The translations under genes and the position numbers were made by a program. Below are positions 51,942 through 60,080 of a DNA stretch of 60,151 nucleotides, piece after piece. The stretch is from CAYFUT01 sp964346395 (GTDB lineage: Bacteria > Bacillota > Halanaerobiia > Halobacteroidales > Halobacteroidaceae): contig CAYFUT010000011.1 of the NCBI GenBank assembly GCA_964346395.1, positions 1 to 60,151 of the forward strand, read 5' to 3'. Every line of letters starts with the position of its first letter. Position 1 is the stretch's first letter. The notes beneath the pieces are model-generated. The model had not been told where the DNA came from. It saw nothing but the letters and a program-made list of their open reading frames with translations, and searched no databases.

Positions 51942-54251
51942 TTAATTATCTAAAATCTGTTCTAATTCTTCCGGGTCAATCAGTACCTCTCGAGCTTTAC
52001 TTCCGCGGTGCGGGCCAACTATATTCTCCTCTTCCATTTTATCGATCATCCGCGCGGCTCGATTATAGCCGATGCTCAATCTGCGCTGCAGAAAAGAGAT
52101 AGAAGCCCGATTATTGACTACTAACTTGACTGCCTTCTCATACAACTCATCCTTCTCATCATCAAGTTCTACATCGACACTATTATCTTTAATATCAGCA
52201 ATTTTATCGGCAAATTCCGGCTCTTCCTGCTGCTTAACAAAATCAACTACCCGCTTAATTTCAGCCTCCGAAATGAAAGCGCCTTGCACCCGCACCGGCT
52301 GATTGGAATCCACCGGTGCATACAGCATATCTCCCTGCCCAAGCAGCTTCTCGGCACCTCCCATGTCGAGAATAGTCCGCGAATCAGCCTGGGAGGACAA
52401 AGCAAACGAGACGCGGTTAGGAATATTAGCCTTAATTACTCCCGTAACTACATCTACTGACGGCCGCTGAGTAGCCAAAATCATATGGATTCCAGCCGCT
52501 CTTGCCTTCTGAGCCAAACGGCAAATAGCATCCTCTACTTCTTTAGCAGCTACCATCATCAAATCAGCTAATTCATCAATAATAACTACTATATAAGGTA
52601 ACGGATCCTCCTCATGCTTGCGGTTATAACTATCAATCCCCTTAGAACCTGTATCCGCAAACAGTTCATACCGGTTTTCCATTTCCTTAACGACCCATCT
52701 TAAAGCCGTAGCTGCCTTTTTGGCATCTGTTACTACCGGCGATACCAAATGCGGAATCCCTTTATAAGCTGTCAGTTCTACCATTTTGGGATCTACCAAC
52801 AGAAATTTAACTTCTTCCGGAGTTGCTTTCTGCAAAATACTATTGATGATTGAATTAATAAATACACTTTTGCCCGAACCTGTAGCCCCCGCTACCAGCA
52901 TATGCGGCATTTCTGCTAAATCAGCGACCACCGGTTGACCGGCAATATCCTTCCCTAATCCTAAGGTTAACTTACTATCTTCCGTCTTAAACTCAGAACT
53001 ATCCAGCACTTCTCTTAAAGTAACTAACACCTGTTCTTCATTGGGAATTTCAATTCCTACTGCCGACTTGCCGGGGATAGGAGCTTCAATTCTTACATCA
53101 GAAGCAGCCATTGACAGCGCTATATCATCACCTAAATTTACAATTTTACTTACCTTGACTCCCGGAGCCGGCTGGATTTCATAGCGGGTAATAGTTGGCC
53201 CGTGGTTAACATCAGTAATTTCAGCCTCTACTCCAAAATTTTCTAAGGTTTCCTCCAAAATTTCTGTTTTATTAACAAAGGAAGCTTCCTGGCCTCCCGC
53301 ATCATTTAGCAGAGAAAGGGCCGGCAGTTTATACTTTTCGCTTTCCTGAGCCTCTGCAAATAATTGCTGCTGCTGATAATCATCTGGTTCGCTCTGTTCA
53401 GTATCCGTTATCAACCGCTGTTGATTAGGTGTTTGGGAAGTGGACTCCTCTTTATTTTCAGTCGAGCTATCATCAGCAACCTCTTTTTTTCGCGGTGACT
53501 GACTAGCTGCTGACTGCTGAAGAGATTGTTCAGGTGAATCAGCTCCCTCAGCTGCAGCAGGAGAATTGTCGTCTGTTTCTGCTTTATCATCTTCACCTAA
53601 CAGCGGTAATTTTTCTTTTATCCAGAGCCAGATTCGTCCTATCCGCCCCGGGTTATCTTTTTTCTCCTGCTGAACTGAACGCTTGTCCGCTTTTTGTTTG
53701 TCCCCCATCTTATTTTTTAAGTTTTTTACCCCAGCTAAAGAAGACTTTGATTTATCTTTAACTCCTTCTAACAAATGAGCCAGGAAAATGTCAGTCACCA
53801 GGAGGACTCCAATCAGAGTCATCCCCCCTAATACTATATAACTCCCAATTTCTGCTACCCCTTTGCGCAGCCAATAAAGAAGGAAACCGCCGATTAATCC
53901 TCCGCCGCGGCCCTGAAATGCATATTCAAATTCATAGGGATGTTCAGCCTGCAGATGAAAAAAAGCTAACAACGTTAAAAATAAAACCATTAAACCTATA
54001 AACCGGGAATTAGGTTTCAACTTAACCTGTGATCTATAAGCAATAGTTAATCCCCAAAACACAACTAATAGGGGAACAGCATACTTCCCCTGACCAAAAA
54101 CTAATTTTAGCATATAAGCTATTCCATTGCCTACTACTCCTGTATTAGTAAAAAAACTACATTCTGCTAACACGCCTAATATAATAAGCATAACACCTGC
54201 AATTTCAAATACACGCCGTTCCAGCGTACTTTCCGAAGTCTCATTCATCAT
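51942..54251 (-). CDS. ftsK: DNA translocase FtsK/SpoIIIE
   Basis: 769 residues. Four transmembrane helices (~15-165), a Gln/Ser/Asp-rich linker (~170-305), then the alpha/beta motor with Walker A GATGSGKSVFIN, Walker B VVIIDELADLM and the RVSFALSSQADSRTILD stretch, ending in the gamma winged helix (~705-769, SISFLQRRLSIGYNRAARM). It pumps chromosomal DNA through the division or sporulation septum. RBS GAGGTG precedes the start. Neighbours tepA, ylzJ and gntR match the spoIIIE locus of Bacillus, with uppP and a phosphate symporter inserted. Confidence 0.95.
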   Translation of the reverse strand: MMNETSESTLERRVFEIAGVMLIILGVLAECSFFTNTGVVGNGIAYMLKLVFGQGKYAVPLLVVFWGLTIAYRSQVKLKPNSRFIGLMVLFLTLLAFFHLQAEHPYEFEYAFQGRGGGLIGGFLLYWLRKGVAEIGSYIVLGGMTLIGVLLVTDIFLAHLLEGVKDKSKSSLAGVKNLKNKMGDKQKADKRSVQQEKKDNPGRIGRIWLWIKEKLPLLGEDDKAETDDNSPAAAEGADSPEQSLQQSAASQSPRKKEVADDSSTENKEESTSQTPNQQRLITDTEQSEPDDYQQQQLFAEAQESEKYKLPALSLLNDAGGQEASFVNKTEILEETLENFGVEAEITDVNHGPTITRYEIQPAPGVKVSKIVNLGDDIALSMAASDVRIEAPIPGKSAVGIEIPNEEQVLVTLREVLDSSEFKTEDSKLTLGLGKDIAGQPVVADLAEMPHMLVAGATGSGKSVFINSIINSILQKATPEEVKFLLVDPKMVELTAYKGIPHLVSPVVTDAKKAATALRWVVKEMENRYELFADTGSKGIDSYNRKHEEDPLPYIVVIIDELADLMMVAAKEVEDAICRLAQKARAAGIHMILATQRPSVDVVTGVIKANIPNRVSFALSSQADSRTILDMGGAEKLLGQGDMLYAPVDSNQPVRVQGAFISEAEIKRVVDFVKQQEEPEFADKIADIKDNSVDVELDDEKDELYEKAVKLVVNNRASISFLQRRLSIGYNRAARMIDKMEEENIVGPHRGSKAREVLIDPEELEQILDN

Positions 54252-54331
54252 TTGTCACCTCGTATAAGGTATTCTATTTAGTTGATTAAATTCCTGCCCG
54301 AAAAAACAGTTAATAATTTAATAATTTACAA

Positions 54332-54516
54332 TTGACAGTGGAAAGTTGACAGTTAACAGTTGGAAATAATTTATATAATATTATTGATGTAAACTTCTCA
54401 ATTATTGAACTTAGTTTGATTTAAGGCCTGAGATTTGTCTTATTTTACTGTTAACTGTCCACTATAAACTATACACTATACACTATAAACTATACACTAT
54501 ACACTATACACTATAA
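54332..54516. repeat. Period-7 repeat region between uppP and ftsK
   Basis: Two arrays. 54332-54366 holds five degenerate heptads (TTGACAG, TGGAAAG, TTGACAG, TTAACAG, TTGGAAA). 54447-54516 holds ten consecutive heptads, mostly ACTATAC or ACTATAA. No gene lies in 54252-54549. Confidence 0.85.
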
Positions 54517-54549
54517 ACAACCCTGGCTATGATAACCGTAAAAACCACA

Positions 54550-55329
54550 TCAACTACTAACTGCTAATAAAATAGTTATTAACCCCAGTGCCCAACAATA
54601 ATAAGCAAATACACTTAATTTTTCTTGGTCTATTAGCTTCAGTAGTAACTTGATGGACAGATAACCAACCACTGCTGCGGTTAAGGTGCCTACTGCTAAA
54701 TGAAACAAATTATTTCCCTGACCGCCCGTCACCACTAAATCTTTTACTTTTAATAAAGTAGCTCCTCCTACTGCCGGCAGAGAAAGTAAAAAAGAGTACT
54801 TAGCTGCTAATTCTCGATTTAAACCTTTAATTAAACCCGCTACAATCGTAGAACCAGACCGAGAAATACCGGGAATAATAGCCAATGCTTGAGCAAAACC
54901 AACCACTATCGAATCCCCCAATTTCATTTCTTCCATCTCTCGGCGCGCTACTGTTATCCGATCAGAAACCCAAAGTAAGCCACCAGTTACCAACAACATA
55001 AAACCTACTGCCAGAACAGAATCAAATAAACTGGCAAACCAATCTTCCAGTGAAATCCCGATTACTCCCGCCGGAATCGAGCCAATAATTAAATACCAGG
55101 TAAACTGCCGATACTTAGGTTTAAACACAATAATATCCCGTATATCATCCCAATAAACTACCACTACTGCCAGCAGAGTGCCAAAATGTAAGAATACTTC
55201 CATCATTAAGCCGCCTTCTCCAATTCCTAACAACCGCTGACTTAATACTAAATGGCCAGAACTACTAACCGGTAAAAATTCCGTCACACCCTGTACAATT
55301 CCCAAAAAAATTACTTTTATTAATCCCAT
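54550..55329 (-). CDS. uppP: Undecaprenyl-diphosphate phosphatase
   Basis: About 259 residues with eight membrane helices. Motifs are GLIKVIFLGIVQGVTEFLPV followed by SSSGHL, and the catalytic loop PGISRSGSTI. UppP recycles undecaprenyl pyrophosphate for wall synthesis and gives bacitracin tolerance. The ATG at 55329 follows AAGGAGG by 6 nt; it overlaps the stop codon of the upstream symporter by 10 nt, indicating translational coupling. Confidence 0.95.
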   Translation of the reverse strand: MGLIKVIFLGIVQGVTEFLPVSSSGHLVLSQRLLGIGEGGLMMEVFLHFGTLLAVVVVYWDDIRDIIVFKPKYRQFTWYLIIGSIPAGVIGISLEDWFASLFDSVLAVGFMLLVTGGLLWVSDRITVARREMEEMKLGDSIVVGFAQALAIIPGISRSGSTIVAGLIKGLNRELAAKYSFLLSLPAVGGATLLKVKDLVVTGGQGNNLFHLAVGTLTAAVVGYLSIKLLLKLIDQEKLSVFAYYCWALGLITILLAVSS

Positions 55330-56258
55330 TCTGTTCCTCCTTGTTTCCAGCAATAAATTTGTAATCCCATAATAAATAAACCAGTATTTACAAGATTAAA
55401 AATAGTATGCGCATTTGCTACCTGCCGGGCCAACTTTTCAGCTGTTAAGCTGACTAACTTTACAAAGTGAGGTAAAATCGGCCCTAAAACTATAACACCG
55501 GCTAAATTAAAGAAAAAATGAAACCAGACTACCTTCTTGGCCGCTGGAGAGGAGTTAATTCCCGCAATAAAAGCCGTAATACAGGTTCCTACATTGCTGC
55601 CTACCGCCAAAGCAACAGCTCCCAGTAAATCAAGTAAGTTTTCTTTAGCCAGCACAACTACTATTCCTGTCAGGGCACTGCTGCTTTGAATAATGGCTGT
55701 TATTAACCCGCCGCTTATAATCCCCAGAATCGGTATTGCAGATAAATTACTAACTGTCCGTAGAAAAAAATCAGCTTCCCGCCACTGGTTAACTAAGCCG
55801 CCCAGAACATCCAGACCAAAAAATAAAATGCCAAAACCAATTACTCCCCGAGCTATGTATTGTAAGTACTTTAAACCAGTAAAATAATAGCTGCTATATA
55901 ATATTAAACCGACCAAAATAATCAACCCCGCCGAATCTTCTAAACTGAAAGAAAATAACTGAACAGTTGCTGTAGTTCCTATATTAGCTCCCATTACTAC
56001 TCCTTGTGCCTGCCGGAATGATAATAGACCAGCATTAACCAGACTAATAATAATTACCGTCGTTGCACTACTGCTTTGAATTAACATAGTGACTACTAAT
56101 CCCGTAATCAACCCAGCTGGTAAGTTAATCGTTAATATATTAAAAACAGCTTCTAATCTGCCACTAACTATCTGATAAAAGCTATCTTTAACCGCCTTCA
56201 TCCCCAGTATAAATAATCCCAAGCCACTCCCTAACTGGAAAATTGACTCAACTATCAT
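55320..56258 (-). CDS. Na+/phosphate cotransporter family protein
   Basis: About 312 residues with eight or more helices in two inverted QSSS repeats: VVTMLIQSSSATTVIIISLV and LITAIIQSSSALTGIVVVLA, and GANIGTT / GSNVGTC glycine motifs. Such proteins import phosphate with Na+. Many relatives carry a C-terminal PhoU domain, which is absent here. ATG at 56258 with AAGGAG 6 nt upstream. Coupling with uppP may link phosphate uptake to envelope metabolism, but this is inference. Confidence 0.9.
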   Translation of the reverse strand: MIVESIFQLGSGLGLFILGMKAVKDSFYQIVSGRLEAVFNILTINLPAGLITGLVVTMLIQSSSATTVIIISLVNAGLLSFRQAQGVVMGANIGTTATVQLFSFSLEDSAGLIILVGLILYSSYYFTGLKYLQYIARGVIGFGILFFGLDVLGGLVNQWREADFFLRTVSNLSAIPILGIISGGLITAIIQSSSALTGIVVVLAKENLLDLLGAVALAVGSNVGTCITAFIAGINSSPAAKKVVWFHFFFNLAGVIVLGPILPHFVKLVSLTAEKLARQVANAHTIFNLVNTGLFIMGLQIYCWKQGGTEWD

Positions 56259-56320
56259 TGACAACTCCTTCCTAACTTCTCTTTTACAGTAGTATTATTC
56301 CAGCTAGGCTAAAATTATGA

Positions 56321-56439
56321 CGCACCCGACGAGGGCAAGCCCCCATCGAGTTTCCCCATTCATCAAAACTTGCCAGTTTACACTGGTCTTATAGTTTCTC
56401 CAGGGGCTTAAATTTCCGTTAGCCCGAACGGTAATATAG
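56321..56439 (-). mobile_element. Right end of an IS605/IS1341-like element with guide-RNA-like hairpins
   Basis: Directly after the TnpB-remnant stop codon are hairpins CCGTT-AACGG, CCAGTG-AACTGG-like and, at 56327-56348, a strong hairpin around GAGGGCAAGCCCCC. This is the position where IS605-type elements encode the right-end/omega RNA scaffold. The sequence looks better preserved than the TnpB frame. The RNA role is inferred from position and folding only. Confidence 0.55.
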
Positions 56440-56565
56440 CTAACTAGTTGCTAATTGCTTTCTAGCTTGATTTAAAATATTTTTAGAAGTATTTAAATCT
56501 CTGTCGTGTTTAGCTCAGCACTCACAAGTCCAAGTACGAACTGATAGATCTTTTATTAATGATAC
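56440..56565 (-). pseudogene. C-terminal remnant of a TnpB (IS605 OrfB) nuclease
   Basis: The frame reads KDLSVRTWTCEC-stop-AKHDRDLNTSKNILNQ to a TAG at 56440-56442. This is the zinc-ribbon/RuvC-III region of TnpB, including the catalytic Asp of HDRD. An in-frame TGA (56515-56517) replaces the expected Gly codon after CEC, and everything upstream of about 56565 is lost or unrelated. It cannot produce an active protein. Confidence 0.8.
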
Positions 56566-56570
56566 CGCCT

Positions 56571-56596
56571 CCAGAGGGCAAGCCCATCTGGTTTTT
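56571..56596 (+). other. Hairpin followed by T6, similar to the IS right-end hairpin
   Basis: CCAGAGGGC-AAG-CCCATCTGG (with a mismatch) is followed by TTTTTT on the plus strand. It shares GAGGGCAAGCCC with the hairpin at 56327-56348, so it may be a terminal structure of a second, deleted IS copy rather than a terminator. No plus-strand gene precedes it. Confidence 0.45.
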
Positions 56597-56647
56597 TAAT
56601 GCCTAACTTCTATAACATATCGGCTGGGAACTAGAAAGTAAAACTTA

Positions 56648-56860
56648 TTAATTTACTTGCGGGCTAAATTCTATTTCACTGCCCGGTTGATAGGTAAGAT
56701 AATCCTGCGGATTAGTACTAATTACTCTGATAATTTCTCCTGTTTGATCAGAAGTCAATTTTACTTCCAATTTAACTCCGTCTACTTCTATCTCTCTTGT
56801 ATCTTCCGGCTCTTCTTCTTCCAGCAGCTCTTCCGGCGGAACAATTGAATAATTAATTAT
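56648..56860 (-). CDS. ylzJ: YlzJ-like protein with non-canonical start codon
   Basis: 70 residues. From the first plausible codon it reads INYSIVPPEELLE..., with EVDGVKLEV and RVISTNPQDYLTYQPGS near the C-terminus, matching the YlzJ family (typical start MILYTIMP, end DPQDYL...PGS). It lies between tepA and ftsK, as ylzJ does in Bacillus. The frame has no ATG, GTG or TTG at its start: an in-frame TAG is followed by ATA-ATT. AGGTG lies 4 nt before ATA and 7 nt before ATT. Either AUA/AUU initiation is used, or the start codon has mutated. Confidence 0.75.
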   Translation of the reverse strand: MINYSIVPPEELLEEEEPEDTREIEVDGVKLEVKLTSDQTGEIIRVISTNPQDYLTYQPGSEIEFSPQVN

Positions 56861-56910
56861 CTATCACCTGCCGTTTATCAAAATTGATTAGGCTGAGTTT
56901 ACCCACTATT

Positions 56911-57660
56911 TTAATTTTCAATTTCCTGAGAAGCATCAATTGTTGACTTCAACCTATTAATCGCCGTACCTACTCCGCCTACCTCATGAATTATCCCTGC
57001 TTCAACTGCTTCCTCTCCAACCAATACTGTACCCACATCTCTTACTAATTCCCCCTTTTCAAACATTAGCTCCTTAAAATCTTCCGGGGAGATTTCAGCA
57101 TGCTGGGCTACAAAACTAGTAATCCGCTCCTGCATTTTATCCAAATAATCATAGGTCTGGGGCACTCCAATTACCATTCCCGTTAGCCGCAGAGGATGGA
57201 CAGTCATCGTCGCCGTATCAGCAATAAATGAATGGTCGGCTCCTACAGCTATCGGCACGCCAATACTGTGTCCGCCGCCCAAAACCAGGGAAACAGTCGG
57301 TTTTGACAAGCTGGCTAACATCTCTGAAATAGCCAAGCCGGCTTCTATATCCCCACCTACTGTATTTAAAATTACTAGCACTCCTTTAATGCCTGAACTT
57401 TCTTCTACTGCTACTAGCTGCGGTAGAATATGTTCATACTTAGTAGTTTTATTCTTTTTAGATAGTGTCTTATGGCCTTCTATCTGCCCAATAATTGTTA
57501 ATGTATGAATCTCACTCTGCTCTTGCGGCAGATTAAGTTGGCCCATCTGTTTAAGTGATTTTAGTTTAGCTAATTTTTCTGACAACTCCTCCTTGCTTAA
57601 CTCCGGTTCACTTCCTCCCTCACTAGCGGCTTCCGCCTCTAAATCAATTTCTTTATTCAT
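56911..57660 (-). CDS. tepA: TepA-like ClpP-class serine protease
   Basis: About 249 residues, a ClpP-fold protein. The nucleophile Ser lies in GGGHSIGVPIAVGAD and the His in MTVHPLRLTG; DVGTVLVGEEAVEAG follows. An acidic N-terminal extension (~1-50) is predicted to be coiled. In Bacillus, TepA (YmfB) lies next to spoIIIE and affects protein export and spore proteins. ATG at 57660 with GGGAG 8 nt upstream. It is the upstream member of the tepA-ylzJ-ftsK cluster. Confidence 0.87.
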   Translation of the reverse strand: MNKEIDLEAEAASEGGSEPELSKEELSEKLAKLKSLKQMGQLNLPQEQSEIHTLTIIGQIEGHKTLSKKNKTTKYEHILPQLVAVEESSGIKGVLVILNTVGGDIEAGLAISEMLASLSKPTVSLVLGGGHSIGVPIAVGADHSFIADTATMTVHPLRLTGMVIGVPQTYDYLDKMQERITSFVAQHAEISPEDFKELMFEKGELVRDVGTVLVGEEAVEAGIIHEVGGVGTAINRLKSTIDASQEIEN

Positions 57661-57877
57661 TAACCACACTCCCTATTAAACAAATACTTGTTATACTTAC
57701 AACTTAGTATGGGAGTTTTTCTAGTGACTTATTCACAAATGGTATGGTTAAACTTTCATTCTTTATGGACACGCGTTAATTCAATGTATATTTTGTATTT
57801 ATAGGTATTAAGTATAACTTTCGTGGGGAATTTTCGCCTGGGATTTAGCTGATTTAAATAAGATTTAATTACTCATC

Positions 57878-59920
57878 TTACTCTCTAAACTTTACTAACA
57901 CTGCTTTATTTCCGGCTTGATTATAAGCAAATCCATCACAGATGCGATTCGTCATAACCAGCCCTAATCCACCATCTTTTAAAGCCGGCTGTTTCATTTC
58001 TCCTTCCAAATGCTGCTTCCAATTAAAACCTGACCCTTCATCTTCAATTATAATCTTGACATAGCTAGCAGTCACAACCCCGGTAATCTGCACTACCTTA
58101 TCTGCATCACCTTGATTACCGTGCTGAATTGCATTAATTACTATTTCATGAATGCCAGCCATTAACTTTCTAAAATCACCGGTTTTACCCAGTAATTCTT
58201 GCTCAAGCTTTCCTTTTACCGACTTTAAATAATCATAATTGCTGTTTAATTGAATAGTAAACTTATTTTCCACAGCCTCCCGCCTAACTGCCAATAAGGT
58301 AATATCATCAGTCTGCGGCAGCTCAGCAAACTGGCAAAAGTCATCAAGCAAACGATCAATGATTACCTGCGGCGGATAATCCTGATTGGCTGCGAGCTGC
58401 TGACTCATTCTTTCTAGTCCATATCTTTCTCCAGCTGCCTCTTCTTCAATTAATCCATCAGTAGCAGCTAAAATTATATCCTGACAGCCTAAATAAAAAC
58501 TTTCTTCTGCAAACTGATACGACTCAGCTGGAACAGCCGGAGAAATGGGGGCTTCAGTAGCAGTTAGCTGTTTCAATTTTCCTTTTTTAATTATCAGCGG
58601 TAAACTCTGAAATCCAGAATTCACATAAGCAACCTGATAAGTTGTCAGGTCGACTACAAATAGCAGCAGACAAATAAAATAATCATCAGGGAAACTTCCT
58701 GCTCTAAAACGCTGGTTGATATACCGCAGCAAACGCTGGGGAGAAAGATCATCAAACTGCTCTTTATTAACCAAAAAGTTATTAATTGTTTCCTTTACAA
58801 ACACATTTAAAAAAGCCCCATCAATTCCATGGCCGGTAATATCAACTAAATAAAATATCAGTTTATCTTCTACTTTTATCATATCATATAAGTCGCCGCC
58901 GATTTCTTCCGCCGGTAAATAATAAGTAACAGCCGCTAGTTCTTTCACTTCCGGCAGCTCATTTTCCATAAACTGTAAGTGAAATCTTCTTCCCGCTTCA
59001 ATGCGCTGTTTTAACCGCTCGTTAGTAGTTATTAATTTCTCCTGAGTAGACTTTAACTCTTCATTAATAGAATCAATTTCGGTATAACTTTCTTCTAAAT
59101 CCTTATTTTTAACTTCTAATTTTTGCTTTTGAACTTTGATTTTTTCCATTTTATCAGTTAATTTATAGAATAAAGATTCGTACGGATTCTGCAAAGTAGC
59201 CTCTATAATTGCTTTATAAATAAAATAAAATGAAATTAACTTAAAAACATGGCCTACTACATTTGATAGATCGTAAACATCTAAATAAAGAGTAAAAGCT
59301 ACCTCCCCTAAAATAGTAGTCAGCAGTGCTCCCAACATAAAGTAATAACTCCGTTCAATAAAATAAGACCGATAATACCAGAGCAGCCAAATAGCTATCA
59401 ACAATAATCCAATAATAATATACTCACTAACTATTTTAAATAATGTCAGCCCGGTTCCGGCTACAAAACAGTCCGGAAAATATCCCATAAATATACTTTT
59501 AACTACCAATATACTTACAACAGTCAACATAATAAAAGTTCGCTGCAGCTTTAAGGAATGGTCTAAGTAAAAAAAGGATCCTGCCAAACAGAAACTTTCT
59601 AAATACCGCGCTGCAATCCACAGTTGGGTGGGCAGATTAGATCCGGCCTCTACAATCTCCATCCCTTCATAGGTAACTGTATGCAGTAAATCAATTCCAG
59701 CAATAAATCCATACGCCGCTCCCAAAAACAGCAGATAATCATTTTTAGCTATCTCTTTTGTATTTACCGCAATAGTAAACATACTGCCAGCAATAATAAT
59801 GCTAAATAACTCGACTCCTAGGTGAAACAATAAAAAATTCTGTACTTCTAAAAAGATCAAGATTCCACTAATCAATAAAAAAATAAACCAACCTTGTTTC
59901 TTAGCTAACCATTTCAGCAT
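57878..59920 (-). CDS. MASE3-PP2C (SpoIIE-type) phosphatase with C-terminal HATPase domain
   Basis: About 680 residues. A MASE3 membrane sensor of seven helices (~10-245), a coiled coil (~260-330), a SpoIIE-type PP2C phosphatase (~335-540, with EEIGGDLYDM, VDITGHGIDGAF and AATDGLIEE metal-site motifs), and an anti-sigma-like HATPase (~560-680, HEIVINAIQHGNQGD, DEGSGFNW, GGLGLVM). One protein thus combines phosphatase and serine-kinase-like modules of partner-switching regulation. ATG at 59920 with GGCGGTG 6 nt upstream. A STAS antagonist could be the target; the only one in the window (11.2 kb) lacks the Ser. Confidence 0.9.
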   Translation of the reverse strand: MLKWLAKKQGWFIFLLISGILIFLEVQNFLLFHLGVELFSIIIAGSMFTIAVNTKEIAKNDYLLFLGAAYGFIAGIDLLHTVTYEGMEIVEAGSNLPTQLWIAARYLESFCLAGSFFYLDHSLKLQRTFIMLTVVSILVVKSIFMGYFPDCFVAGTGLTLFKIVSEYIIIGLLLIAIWLLWYYRSYFIERSYYFMLGALLTTILGEVAFTLYLDVYDLSNVVGHVFKLISFYFIYKAIIEATLQNPYESLFYKLTDKMEKIKVQKQKLEVKNKDLEESYTEIDSINEELKSTQEKLITTNERLKQRIEAGRRFHLQFMENELPEVKELAAVTYYLPAEEIGGDLYDMIKVEDKLIFYLVDITGHGIDGAFLNVFVKETINNFLVNKEQFDDLSPQRLLRYINQRFRAGSFPDDYFICLLLFVVDLTTYQVAYVNSGFQSLPLIIKKGKLKQLTATEAPISPAVPAESYQFAEESFYLGCQDIILAATDGLIEEEAAGERYGLERMSQQLAANQDYPPQVIIDRLLDDFCQFAELPQTDDITLLAVRREAVENKFTIQLNSNYDYLKSVKGKLEQELLGKTGDFRKLMAGIHEIVINAIQHGNQGDADKVVQITGVVTASYVKIIIEDEGSGFNWKQHLEGEMKQPALKDGGLGLVMTNRICDGFAYNQAGNKAVLVKFRE

Positions 59921-59936
59921 AATTTCACCGCCTATA

Positions 59937-60080
59937 TTACCTCTCATTTAACTGCGAAGAAACTTTTAAACCACTATCTCGTTCCGGATAAACTACTTCA
60001 TCGGCTCCTATATCCCGCAAAATTTCTCCATGAAGATCATCTTTAGCCTTTACCACAATATAAGAAACTCCAAAATTTTT
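59937..60080 (-). pseudogene. Fragment of a TrkA-N/RCK potassium-channel regulator
   Basis: 47 codons read KNFGVSYIVVKAKDDLHGEI and GADEVVYPERDSG, the end of the RCK_N domain of TrkA/KtrA proteins. An in-frame TAA precedes it beside a run of A residues, and a TAA follows where the RCK_C domain should start. Both sides of the gene are therefore missing. It overlaps the leader of the phosphatase gene. Confidence 0.65.

Noticed and set aside
56571..56596. Plus-strand intrinsic terminator
   Set aside because: No plus-strand gene lies upstream; the hairpin resembles the IS right end, so it is listed as an element structure instead.
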